This document shows positions 1 to 6,772 of a DNA stretch of 27,006 bases, one piece after another. Both the position numbers and the translations under genes were made by a program. Each line of letters begins with the position of its first letter. Position 1 is the stretch's first letter. The stretch is from a virus. The stretch is from positions 1 to 27,006 of IMG/VR virus record IMGVR_UViG_3300002835_005343. The stretch is one strand, 5' to 3'. The notes below the pieces were generated by a model. It saw nothing but the letters and a program-made list of their open reading frames with translations, did no database searches and was not told the origin of the DNA.

Positions 1-447
1 TACGTTTGAGATGCTTCCTGTTTCAAGGGCATACTCACGAATTGTATTAAATGATGATTGCTTGCTGATACCCATTGACCAGATTGCAACATACGGTGCT
101 TCAATTCCATCGTCAACTAGTACGTTGCAATAAAAGCGAAGACGGCCACGCCATCCAGCCTTTGGATCTTTGCGGTGCATTTCTTCCGCCCAGTCACGCC
201 CTTCTGACTCCATTGTGTCTACAGCCTTGCGCTTGTAGTCCTTTGGATTAACGTGCTCCTTAACAACAAGGGCAAGTCCACGCTTATCGTTATAGTTTGC
301 AGAGTCCTCGTCAAGTTCTTCAATGAATCGAATCTTAACAGATTGTCCGTCTGCGAGTTTGAGCCACTTTACTTTTGGCCCGTCGTTTTCATACTTTGGT
401 CTGTCGAGCAGGGCGTTGATGTTCTTGATTCCCTTTACAATGCTCAT
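1..447 (-). CDS. Probable phage single-stranded DNA-binding protein (3' end beyond window)
   Basis: The open frame starts with ATG at 447 and runs off the left edge, giving 149 residues. The start is preceded by AAAGGAG at a good distance. The protein begins MSIVKGIKNINALLDRPKYE and is followed by a Trp-Leu-x-Leu-x-Asp-Gly segment and then a Val-x-Ile-Arg-Phe-x-Glu-Glu segment. This layout resembles the N-terminal half of phage OB-fold single-strand binding proteins of the gp32-like kind. A later stretch is rich in Trp, Arg and Lys (around residues 85 to 105), plausible for nucleic-acid contact. It follows the primase by 25 bases and belongs to the same replication group as the helicase. Such a protein would coat single-stranded DNA at the replication fork. 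The assignment rests on resemblance and neighbourhood, and the missing C-terminus prevents checking for an acidic tail. Confidence 0.6.
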   Translation of the reverse strand, partial: MSIVKGIKNINALLDRPKYENDGPKVKWLKLADGQSVKIRFIEELDEDSANYNDKRGLALVVKEHVNPKDYKRKAVDTMESEGRDWAEEMHRKDPKAGWRGRLRFYCNVLVDDGIEAPYVAIWSMGISKQSSFNTIREYALETGSISNV

Positions 448-472
448 ATTATTTCTCCTTTGTGTGTTTATA

Positions 473-1417
473 TTAGTTTAGCATAAGAGATATGGATTTG
501 TCAAACTGAAACTCTAAATTCTTAAGTTCTTCGTCTGGCATATCTCCAATATCTTTATACTCATTGTTTAGTTTAATAACGGAAACACGACTAGAAAGTT
601 TTTCAACTATCCTATCTTTCATGTTTCCTCCCGCTTCATCGTTATCTGCAATAACTATTACATTATTGAAATACTTTTGAAGCAATTCTATTTGTGAGTT
701 TGAAACATTTGCCCCAAGTGTTGCAACGGCTGGAAGACCTACCTGGTCAAGCCTAATCGCATCAAATGATGATTCCACTACATATACTCTATCAGACTTC
801 TTAACTCTATGCAAGTTGAATAGGGTTTTACTTTTGGGAAGCCCTGGAGTGTTTTTAAAATCTTTTCCTTCAATTGATCTTCCAACAAACCCAATAGCAA
901 TTCCATCTGGGCTATGAACTGGAACAGTTACCATATCTTGCTTTTCAGAATATCCTAAATGAAATTTGCTACAAGATTGTAGGCCTATGTTCCTTGACTT
1001 AAAGTAATCTTTAGGCCTTTCTGTTTCTAACAAATTTTTATATAGTCTTTTTAGTATCTCAATGTCAAACTGTTTAAACTCTTCTACGGACAAAAGAGTT
1101 TTATCTATATCGTCTACAAGATTGCTTAGTTTTTCTTTTGATTTAATATATCGTGCTGACTCAAAATATGTTCTTCCAGAAGTATGCATTATCAATTCAA
1201 TTAGGTCTGCTGTTTTTTGACAAGAAAAGCAGAAGAATAATCCGCTTGTTTTGTGTACTTCTCCTGCTGGAGTTCTATGGTTATTGTGAAATGGACAAAA
1301 AATTATATAGTTATCTGATAGATCAGATTCAACGTCTATACCCGATCCTGTAAGGACTCGCTTGATTTGCTCTGCGGTATAAAGATTGGATTGGTTCCGT
1401 CTATACCTGCTATCCAT
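473..1417 (-). CDS. DNA primase, CHC2 zinc finger plus TOPRIM domain
   Basis: This 314-residue protein should lay RNA primers for phage DNA replication. A CHC2-type zinc finger is visible near the N-terminus: Cys41-x2-His44, then Cys63-x2-Cys66. The catalytic TOPRIM fold follows, with a conserved glutamate in VYVVESSFDAI (Glu215, Asp219) and the metal-binding ADNDEAG motif (Asp258, Asp260). It is shorter than bacterial DnaG (about 600 residues) because it lacks a C-terminal helicase-binding domain; a compact primase of this size is normal in phages. The ATG at 1417 has an AGAGGAAAAG ribosome site and lies inside the preceding gene, so the two overlap out of frame by 82 bases. The helicase lies one gene upstream, which makes this a primase-helicase replication unit. 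Confidence in the function is high because both metal-binding motifs are intact. Confidence 0.9.
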   Translation of the reverse strand: MDSRYRRNQSNLYTAEQIKRVLTGSGIDVESDLSDNYIIFCPFHNNHRTPAGEVHKTSGLFFCFSCQKTADLIELIMHTSGRTYFESARYIKSKEKLSNLVDDIDKTLLSVEEFKQFDIEILKRLYKNLLETERPKDYFKSRNIGLQSCSKFHLGYSEKQDMVTVPVHSPDGIAIGFVGRSIEGKDFKNTPGLPKSKTLFNLHRVKKSDRVYVVESSFDAIRLDQVGLPAVATLGANVSNSQIELLQKYFNNVIVIADNDEAGGNMKDRIVEKLSSRVSVIKLNNEYKDIGDMPDEELKNLEFQFDKSISLMLN

Positions 1418-1689
1418 TCGCTTTTCCTCTTCCCTGCGTAAACTGCCTGTATCGATAATTCAAATTCAAAAAAGTTCTTAGTATCATTATAGCGTATAGT
1501 GAAGTCTGGGTCAAGATCTAGCCTTGGCACATATCCACTTAGTTTCATTTCTGAAACCAACAGCCTTATATATTCTATTTTTAGTCTACCAATCATGGAG
1601 TCATCGTGAATAACCCCATCAAGATAAAACCTTTTTATAGGCTTATGATGATAGAAGGTTGGTGGCAAATACTCCTTGTTTTTTGACAT
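1336..1689 (-). CDS. Conserved small protein between helicase and primase, function unknown
   Basis: This 117-residue protein is soluble and basic in its first half, with a Tyr-His-His-Lys-Pro-Ile-Lys-Arg stretch near the start. The middle reads like alternating helix and strand (around residues 35 to 85). I do not recognise the family. No ribosome site precedes the ATG at 1689. Instead only 12 bases separate it from the helicase stop, and they hold TATAAT ending 5 bases before the ATG, which suggests a leaderless transcript. Its last 82 bases overlap the start of the primase gene in another frame. Its position, wedged between helicase and primase, suggests a role in replication, but that is inference only. 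Confidence 0.7.
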   Translation of the reverse strand: MSKNKEYLPPTFYHHKPIKRFYLDGVIHDDSMIGRLKIEYIRLLVSEMKLSGYVPRLDLDPDFTIRYNDTKNFFEFELSIQAVYAGKRKSEWIAGIDGTNPIFIPQSKSSESLQDRV

Positions 1690-1703
1690 ACCATATTATA
1701 ACT
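1690..1703 (-). promoter_or_regulatory. Candidate leaderless promoter (-10 TATAAT) before the 117-aa gene
   Basis: On the minus strand the spacer after the helicase stop reads TATAAT, then ATGGT, then the ATG at 1689. There is no Shine-Dalgarno sequence. A -10 box ending 5 bases before the start codon would place transcription initiation at or next to the ATG. A TGG element before the box is not present here (the bases are AGT), so this site is weaker than the others in the window. Confidence 0.4.
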
Positions 1704-2922
1704 ACTTATCTTCAAAGTCTTTATACCTATAGTATCCCTTGTCAAAATCACACTGAACCAAGAAGTCTCCCATGAACCCGTTACGGTTTTTTCTAAATGC
1801 ACACTCGATGATATCGCTATTAGTGCCACGCCCCAAGGCAAGCACCCAGTCTGCATCATAAGCAATCTGTCTAGACCATGCTGTCTGACCTAGTGTAGGA
1901 ACCGTAGAAAGGTCGTTAACATCATCTGGCGTAGCAGATGAGATAGCAATGATTGGAACTTCTTCACCAATAGCCATTAGTTTAAGTTCTCGTGAAAGGT
2001 TCTTCATTCGTACCGTTTCGTTGTCCGACTTCTGATTAGGAGCCATTAATTGTAAATAGTCAACAATCACAAAGTCTGGTTTGTACTGGTCAATCTTTCC
2101 ACGAAGAACAGAAGGGTTGATCTCTCCACCCTGATCATTTGAGATAATGTGAAACTCTGGCTTTCCCTGAAGATGTTTTGCATGCCAATCTTTAAGCATG
2201 TCAATTTCAATTTCACCATTACTAATTTTCCTGTGTGACCATCTGCCCTCACCCATAATAGTGAACACACGATTGCGAACTTCTGTCTCGCTCATTTCAA
2301 GAGAAATTACAAGAGGGGACTTGCCTTGCTTCCATGCCTGAACAGCAAAATAAAGAGCAAGCCAAGACTTTCCAATTCCTGGATAAGCAAGGAACACCCC
2401 AAGTTGTCCTGGCATAATTCCAGAAGGAAGATAGTTGTCAAACCCTGGAAGACCTGTCTTGATTCCAGACAAGCCAAGTGCCTGCTGCTTCTTAACATTT
2501 TCAAAATATGCAACTGCAGACTCTAGGTCTGTTACATCAATATCTCTTATTGCAGATGTATTCTTTTTTAACTCTGAGGTTTTTGTTATCAGATCGTTAA
2601 GAGCAATAACACCTTGATTATTTTGTACGTTTGCTGCAGCAGACCTCAGTATGTCCTTAAGGCTATCATTAAGATACTCCCCCTGAAGTTCTTCAAGGTG
2701 ATGCTTTGTTGCACCCACGTTTGGCAATGGCTCAAAATCTCTAAACTTTTCTGTAACTAACTCTGCTGGAGGCAAGGTGGCATTGGCTTCAAAGTATAGC
2801 CGAATAAATTCCCAAATATCTCCATGAGTTCTAAGAAGGCTATCTACGTTTGCTTGAAGAAGGACATGCATCTGTTTGTCTTGCAAGACAGCAGTGATTA
2901 ATTTTGACTCTGTATTATTCAC
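1702..2922 (-). CDS. DnaB-type replicative DNA helicase
   Basis: This 406-residue protein is a RecA-fold hexameric helicase that unwinds DNA at the phage replication fork. An N-terminal helical domain (about residues 1 to 115) matches the DnaB N-domain pattern. The linker is followed by the ATPase domain from about residue 150. Walker A is AYPGIGKSW with Lys185 and Ser186; the first glycine of the consensus is Ala179. LEMSE (residues 208 to 212) fits the DnaB H1a motif, and FVIVDYLQLM (284 to 293) is Walker B with Asp288. GQTAWSRQIAYDADWVL (about 345 to 361) fits the C-terminal DnaB motif region. The start is GTG at 2922, preceded by AAGGAGTGG inside the upstream gene, which it overlaps by 8 bases. 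The size is close to other phage DnaB-like helicases. The primase two genes downstream supports the call. Confidence 0.93.
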   Translation of the reverse strand: MNNTESKLITAVLQDKQMHVLLQANVDSLLRTHGDIWEFIRLYFEANATLPPAELVTEKFRDFEPLPNVGATKHHLEELQGEYLNDSLKDILRSAAANVQNNQGVIALNDLITKTSELKKNTSAIRDIDVTDLESAVAYFENVKKQQALGLSGIKTGLPGFDNYLPSGIMPGQLGVFLAYPGIGKSWLALYFAVQAWKQGKSPLVISLEMSETEVRNRVFTIMGEGRWSHRKISNGEIEIDMLKDWHAKHLQGKPEFHIISNDQGGEINPSVLRGKIDQYKPDFVIVDYLQLMAPNQKSDNETVRMKNLSRELKLMAIGEEVPIIAISSATPDDVNDLSTVPTLGQTAWSRQIAYDADWVLALGRGTNSDIIECAFRKNRNGFMGDFLVQCDFDKGYYRYKDFEDK

Positions 2923-3223
2923 TCAACCACTCCTTAGCCATTTTCCTACGCTCTGCTCTCTCTTCTGTATCTTTAACCTTGTCTTTCTTTGCCTGCAATA
3001 TTTTTTCTGCATTATAGGCAAAGTAGTTCCACGATGGATTCTCTGCAACTGAAAAATAATACTCAAGTATATCGTAGCATCCTGAAATTCCGTATGACTC
3101 TATAAGCCCGTCAGAGGCCCACTGCTCTACGTTTAAATTAAGTGATGGCTTTGACTCGTACCTTGCGGTATGATACTTGCTGTATCTTGAAAGCAAAGCC
3201 ATACGGTCTTTGCGTTCAGCCAT
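2915..3223 (-). CDS. Small basic protein directly before the helicase; possible helicase loader or partner
   Basis: The protein has 102 residues. The centre (about residues 33 to 70) contains WASDGLIESYGISGCYDIL followed by a segment rich in Tyr, Phe and Trp, and the C-terminal third is highly charged and helical (many Lys, Glu and Arg). I do not recognise a named family with certainty. It overlaps the helicase start by 8 bases and its own ATG overlaps the upstream stop as TAATG, so the pair is translationally coupled. Small helical proteins encoded immediately before a phage DnaB-type helicase often act as loaders. That role here is an inference from position and size only. A GAAGAG-like ribosome site precedes the start. 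Confidence 0.7.
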   Translation of the reverse strand: MAERKDRMALLSRYSKYHTARYESKPSLNLNVEQWASDGLIESYGISGCYDILEYYFSVAENPSWNYFAYNAEKILQAKKDKVKDTEERAERRKMAKEWLSE

Positions 3224-3483
3224 TACTTCTCTTCAGCCTCGCTTTGTGCTTCAACAATCTTTGCTGTCAACTTGTCTTCAACAAACTTGTAGACACGCTC
3301 AAAGGCTTGATCGGTATTTTCTCCATCACGCTTAGAGTCGACGACCCCAAGGTCAAGTCTTAGTGATTGAAAGTTTCCTAGATTTAGTGTGTACCCAAGT
3401 GTTACAGATACCTTTGTTGAATCGTTTTCCATTTTATACCCTTCGTTAAATAGATTCATTCCAGATTGGAACAAATCGTCCAT
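3223..3483 (-). CDS. Conserved small protein with beta-rich core, function unknown
   Basis: I place the start at the ATG at 3483 (MDDLFQSGMNLF), giving 86 residues. A longer frame from 3513 exists, but its ATG lies within the extended -10 promoter TGGTATACT, so it is probably not translated. The centre (VSVTLGYTLNLGNFQSLRLD) has the alternating pattern of beta strands, and the C-terminus is a charged helix ending in acidic residues. I recall similar small proteins near actinobacteriophage replication genes but cannot name a function. The start lies 38 bases inside the 3' end of the helix-turn-helix gene, in another frame. The stop overlaps the next gene's ATG. Confidence 0.7.
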   Translation of the reverse strand: MDDLFQSGMNLFNEGYKMENDSTKVSVTLGYTLNLGNFQSLRLDLGVVDSKRDGENTDQAFERVYKFVEDKLTAKIVEAQSEAEEK

Positions 3484-3988
3484 CTTCAGTTCTTCTATAA
3501 GTAAGTATACCATCGCCCATTCTGCGTGTCAACTCTTGCTTGCTGGGCGTAATATCATTAGTAATTAGTTTATCTTTCCTTGGTCTACCAATATGGTATG
3601 AAGCAAGTATATCACGAATCTCTCTTACTTGCGATTCAGAGTAGTATGATCTTACTTGAAATCCTCTTGCTCCACCCTTTTGAGATCCTGTTGGAAATGG
3701 AATAACTCCACGCTTCATTAGATCTGGCATATACTTTTTATGACGATTAACTAAATCAGCAGTCTGCCCCACTGTGTATGCCCGTTCTCTTTTATTTTTA
3801 AAATCACTAATCAGACAACTTTCAATCTGATCTTTATTTATATTATAAACAGACATAATTCCATTGGAGTGATTGTAGTGATGGATTCTGACAAGGTCTC
3901 CGTTAAGAAACCAAACCTTTTTGTTACCTGGAATTACAGGTGACTCATTGTACTTTTCGCTCTCAATTGTTCCCTTTTTAGTAGCCAT
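3446..3988 (-). CDS. MerR-like helix-turn-helix DNA-binding protein
   Basis: This 180-residue protein is a likely sequence-specific DNA-binding regulator. Residues 70 to 130 read as a winged-helix module of the MerR/excisionase kind: AYTVGQTADLVNRHKKYMPD gives the helix-turn-helix, a Gly/Lys-rich wing follows, and YYSESQVREIRDIL closes it. A basic patch with GRPRKDK (134 to 140) follows. The N-terminal 60 residues form a separate small domain with WFLNGDLVRIHHYN. The ATG at 3988 has a clear AGGAGG. The gene overlaps the zinc-ribbon gene by 55 bases upstream and the next gene by 38 bases downstream. It sits at the junction between late tail genes and replication genes, so control of that switch is a reasonable guess. 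Its target is unknown. Confidence 0.75.
   Translation of the reverse strand: MATKKGTIESEKYNESPVIPGNKKVWFLNGDLVRIHHYNHSNGIMSVYNINKDQIESCLISDFKNKRERAYTVGQTADLVNRHKKYMPDLMKRGVIPFPTGSQKGGARGFQVRSYYSESQVREIRDILASYHIGRPRKDKLITNDITPSKQELTRRMGDGILTYRRTEDGRFVPIWNESI
3504..3512 (-). promoter_or_regulatory. Extended -10 promoter inside the 3' end of the HTH gene
   Basis: The minus strand reads TGGTATACT, an extended -10 element, followed by a 20-base leader and the ATG at 3483. It lies within the coding region of the upstream helix-turn-helix gene. The same TGG-TATA(A/C)T sequence occurs at three other gene starts in this window (4581, 22096 and 22812), which raises confidence. It would give the replication genes a transcript independent of the tail genes. 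Confidence 0.5.
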
Positions 3989-4125
3989 CGGCCCTCCTGA
4001 GAATTACTAGGTGGATGAAAAAATTTTCTTGATCCACAAAGAATGCAGTATAGTTCTAAATTATTTATTTCTGTATACTGTCGATCTATAAACATTCTTC
4101 CGTTACATTTTATACACTTAATCAC
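3934..4125 (-). CDS. Small zinc-ribbon protein, conserved in phages
   Basis: The 63-residue protein has two Cys-x2-Cys pairs, Cys4/Cys7 and Cys27/Cys30, the arrangement of a zinc ribbon. These are followed by FFHPPS and a charged helix EGRWLLKREQLRAK. The start is GTG at 4125, whose first bases overlap the TGA stop of the lectin-like tail gene (GTGA), a typical sign of translational coupling. Its last 55 bases are shared with the start of the helix-turn-helix gene in another frame. It may bind nucleic acid or act with the neighbouring regulator, but no function is shown by the sequence. Confidence 0.75.
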   Translation of the reverse strand: MIKCIKCNGRMFIDRQYTEINNLELYCILCGSRKFFHPPSNSQEGRWLLKREQLRAKSTMSHL

Positions 4126-4574
4126 GAGGTAGGCTTTCCAACCGCTATTATATTAATACCTATTGTAGTTTCTCCTCCAGCATTAAACTTTACGAAGCCT
4201 TCAACTTTTGATGTTGATATATTACTAATTGTAATTGTTACGTCTTTTCCTGAATCATTATTTCCTGTGTTGTATGCTGTGGCTGTTACAATCGGAGGGT
4301 ATGCAAACTGCTTTCTAAAGTCGTGATACCAGGGCAGGGAAGTTCCTGCTGTCTGAAGTGATGTTGGCGTAACTGTTTCAAAGGCTGCAATAATTTGAGA
4401 CTCAGATGTTTTTACTTCTTGTGGGCCTTCGGGTCCCCTTGTAAAAATACCAACATAGCCCTTTCTAGAATCGCCTCCTATTACGGTGTATAACTCATTA
4501 ATAGATTTAACAATGTCGTATATGTATGTTACGTCTAGTGGTTGTCCACGCTCAGGTACAGGTAATATTGCCAT
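4122..4574 (-). CDS. Minor tail protein with H-type-lectin-like C-terminal domain
   Basis: I choose the ATG at 4574 (MAILPVPERGQPLDVTYIYD), giving 150 residues. A longer frame to 4631 would overlap the upstream gene and include the promoter-like sequence. Residues 1 to 40 look like an attachment segment with a helix. Residues about 60 to 148 carry F-x-Tyr-Pro-Pro-x-Val-x-Ala-x-Ala followed by strands and a closing Ile-x-Ala-Val-Gly, the pattern of H-type lectin domains found at the tips of phage tail fibres. It is the last gene of the tail cluster, a place where host-binding proteins are common. It probably binds a cell-surface sugar or polymer. Instead of a Shine-Dalgarno site, two TATAAT boxes stand just before the ATG, suggesting a leaderless message. 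Confidence 0.7.
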   Translation of the reverse strand: MAILPVPERGQPLDVTYIYDIVKSINELYTVIGGDSRKGYVGIFTRGPEGPQEVKTSESQIIAAFETVTPTSLQTAGTSLPWYHDFRKQFAYPPIVTATAYNTGNNDSGKDVTITISNISTSKVEGFVKFNAGGETTIGINIIAVGKPTS

Positions 4575-4589
4575 ATTATAATTATACCA
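4575..4589 (-). promoter_or_regulatory. Extended -10 promoter giving a leaderless mRNA for the lectin-like gene
   Basis: The minus strand reads TGGTATAAT, then TATAAT, then the ATG at 4574. The first box has the extended TGG element and ends 6 bases before the start codon, which would put the transcription start at the ATG. No ribosome-binding sequence is present. The upstream gene stops at 4582, inside the promoter. Confidence 0.55.
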
Positions 4590-5010
4590 GATCCAACAGA
4601 TCAGATTCGTAAACCTTGAGATATTCTGCAAGTTGTGGATTTGTAGAAGATATTTGAACTATTACCTTTACAGATTGCGTACCGCTTTTTAAAAAAGAAT
4701 AACTGTTTGAGGCGGTTGTGTCTAAGTATGTTGGGCTTGCTCCATCGAATCCAACAAAAATATCGTACCTTACTTGTGTTGATGCCTGTCCTGTTGTCCA
4801 ATTTACCAAGATAGTATTATTTATCTGATTAATATCTCCTAGCCCAGTAAGCACGACATCAGAGTTGGTGATAAATATTTTTGAGTATGCAGACTTTCTA
4901 TTTTTATCTTCTGAGATAATTCTAAACCTTACAACTCTTGAGTTTGAAGAACTTACTTTTCCAAGAAACTCTTTTTTTATAACAACGTTTTTAATTCCTT
5001 TATCTACCAT
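4582..5010 (-). CDS. Minor tail protein, beta-sandwich, function unknown
   Basis: The 142-residue protein is dominated by alternating hydrophobic strands. It starts with MVDKGIKNVVIKKEF and has a VRFRIISEDKNRKSAYS segment. The second half (about residues 65 to 120: ILVNWTTGQASTQVRYDIFV, then a loop and further strands) resembles a fibronectin-type-III or Ig-like sandwich. Three codons of context separate it from the 388-residue tail protein, whose stop lies at 5013. It lies between two proposed cell-contact proteins and is probably part of the tail tip or a fibre. I cannot assign a more exact role. Confidence 0.7.
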   Translation of the reverse strand: MVDKGIKNVVIKKEFLGKVSSSNSRVVRFRIISEDKNRKSAYSKIFITNSDVVLTGLGDINQINNTILVNWTTGQASTQVRYDIFVGFDGASPTYLDTTASNSYSFLKSGTQSVKVIVQISSTNPQLAEYLKVYESDLLDLV

Positions 5011-5012
5011 TG

Positions 5013-6179
5013 CTAAACACCCAGAGCAAATCTAAACTCAATATAGTTTGTTGTGTTTGCTGATTTTACAATTGGCCTTGATTCAACGCTCCTAATGACA
5101 GAGTACCCAGTAAGGCCATACAAAGAGTTTGTTGATGTAATATTTTCTAATCTTAACCCATCTAAGCAAACATAAAACGAGTCTGATGGCGATCCTGCCT
5201 CAGTTACACAAGCATAGATCCTTACTACAGAGACTTCTCTCCAGTCAAAGTTGTCAGTTTTGTTTAAATCTTTTAGTGCTTTCTTTTCAACAAGATATCT
5301 ATTTGAAGAAAGGTTTCTTTTGTCTAAAGATGTTCCTGCAGTATATCCAGTATCATCGATATCTATTTCAAATCTTGCATATTCTGTTGTTGATCCTGTG
5401 CCAGTGTGAGAAAAATCTATTAAAATTTTAACATTGTCTGGTACGGTATTGGCATCGCTAACTTTATTTACAACAGAAAATGCAAATCTTAATTCATCTA
5501 GTGGACTATTTTTTGTAAAGTCTACTGCGGTTTCGTTAAGCCTAATATGTTTGGAGCCTGCACCTACAACTAAATTTCCTGATGAGTTTTTGGTTAATGT
5601 AGAATCATTTCCGACTATAGCAATTATATTATTTAAAAATCTACATCTTTCATTTCTTGCTACTCTGTCTTCATCTGTAAAAATTCTATTATCTGCGTTA
5701 GTTGCAAAAACATTTATTGGCTGATTATTACTATCAACAACATTAATAATTCCATTATCAGAGTCTCCGTCTAGTGGTGTATATCTTATGGGTATCTCAA
5801 TGGCTGCAGACCCCACAGGCTGATAAAGCCAGGCATCTGTATCTGCAAAAGAATAAACGTTTCTACTATCAAATGATCCAGCAACTGGGTTTGAGGCAGC
5901 AGAGAATATACCAACCTCAGTGATCTCGTATCTTTCTTCTGTTGGTAGTTCTGCTGTTAGGACTACCTTATCAATACCGTTTTCATTTACGAAACCTCTA
6001 GAGATAATTGGCACACGAAACATCTCGAAGTCCAAAGACTTCTTTAACGAGTAGTCGCCAAACTGCCCATCAGAAGCCAGCGGAGAGGCTCCACAGCCTA
6101 CAGCAATGTGTGAGGCATATGATTGGGTCTGCCCTACAAGATACTTTGCTAAAAGATTTTTACCTATATTAGTTATCAT
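5013..6179 (-). CDS. Minor tail / fibre protein with jelly-roll-like C-terminal domain
   Basis: The protein has 388 residues. The N-terminal part (about 1 to 130), beginning MITNIGKNLLAKYLVGQTQS, resembles the attachment domain of phage tail fibres and collars that open with IxNxGxxxLAK-like sequences and a conserved Ala-Val-Gly-Cys-Gly. A middle linker (about 155 to 190) has many Asn and Asp residues. The C-terminal part (about 210 to 355) has the strand pattern of a carbohydrate-binding jelly roll, ending with YVCLDGLRLENI. It is preceded by a strong GGAGG and starts at the stop of the upstream gene. The likely role is a tail-tip fibre that docks on the hub and binds the host surface; this is inferred. 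Confidence 0.75.
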   Translation of the reverse strand: MITNIGKNLLAKYLVGQTQSYASHIAVGCGASPLASDGQFGDYSLKKSLDFEMFRVPIISRGFVNENGIDKVVLTAELPTEERYEITEVGIFSAASNPVAGSFDSRNVYSFADTDAWLYQPVGSAAIEIPIRYTPLDGDSDNGIINVVDSNNQPINVFATNADNRIFTDEDRVARNERCRFLNNIIAIVGNDSTLTKNSSGNLVVGAGSKHIRLNETAVDFTKNSPLDELRFAFSVVNKVSDANTVPDNVKILIDFSHTGTGSTTEYARFEIDIDDTGYTAGTSLDKRNLSSNRYLVEKKALKDLNKTDNFDWREVSVVRIYACVTEAGSPSDSFYVCLDGLRLENITSTNSLYGLTGYSVIRSVESRPIVKSANTTNYIEFRFALGV

Positions 6180-6772
6180 TAATTTCCTCCACTATGTATT
6201 GTATCACTAAAAACGTCTCCGCTGCTCAATACCTGGACCTCTAACTGCTCATCTTTCCTAGTATTAATTAGGTTAATGACCAAGTCTCCTGTTATGGGAT
6301 CGATATATACAGACTTGCAGTTTGGTGTTTTTATCCACTTATTCTTATCTTTTTCAATATACCCTGGATCATTTTCTGGCGGAGGGGGTGGTGTTATGTC
6401 ATACCCAGTTCCACACTCAGGAAGTCTGTCAAAAATAGAGAAGGACAAAGAATTAAAATAAGAATCAGATGACTGAAGCCTTAGAATGTTGTTTGGGTTA
6501 TATTGCAAATATAGATCTGTTAAATTTTTAATTGGAGAATAACTAACCTTTTGTCCATTTACCAGGTCATGTCTTGATATTGTTGCCAACTCGTAACCGC
6601 CAATATTTTCAAATATTAAATCTGTCATTGTTTCAACAGATAGCAACTCGTCGCCAAAAATAATTAAATCTGGTGTTGCAATTTTTATCGAAGTCGTGTC
6701 TGCTTTTACGTTGGCTTCTGGCAACGCTGCAGTTGAGTTTGTGGAACTTCCTGTACTAATTTTATCTGTCAT
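6179..6772 (-). CDS. Minor tail protein with proline-rich linker
   Basis: This 197-residue protein has a Ser/Thr/Ala-rich, probably flexible N-terminus (residues 1 to 30). A mixed alpha/beta region follows, and then a linker containing five prolines (PPPPPENDPGY, about 127 to 137). A beta-rich C-terminus begins at WIKTPNCKSVYIDP. The gene starts as TAATG at the stop of the hub gene with GAGG upstream, so it is probably co-translated with it. I associate similar proteins with the position just after the hub in actinobacteriophage tail clusters. A structural role in the tail tip is likely, but no catalytic motif is visible. Confidence 0.65.
   Translation of the reverse strand: MTDKISTGSSTNSTAALPEANVKADTTSIKIATPDLIIFGDELLSVETMTDLIFENIGGYELATISRHDLVNGQKVSYSPIKNLTDLYLQYNPNNILRLQSSDSYFNSLSFSIFDRLPECGTGYDITPPPPPENDPGYIEKDKNKWIKTPNCKSVYIDPITGDLVINLINTRKDEQLEVQVLSSGDVFSDTIHSGGN

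Noticed and set aside
447-473. Promoter before the single-strand binding protein
   Set aside because: The gap holds TATAAA-like bases, but no TG extension or clear box; the gene is likely read from upstream with its own ribosome site.
6276-6461. Plus-strand open frame with a Gly run
   Set aside because: It is the reverse complement of the proline-rich linker of the minus-strand tail gene and shows no start signal.
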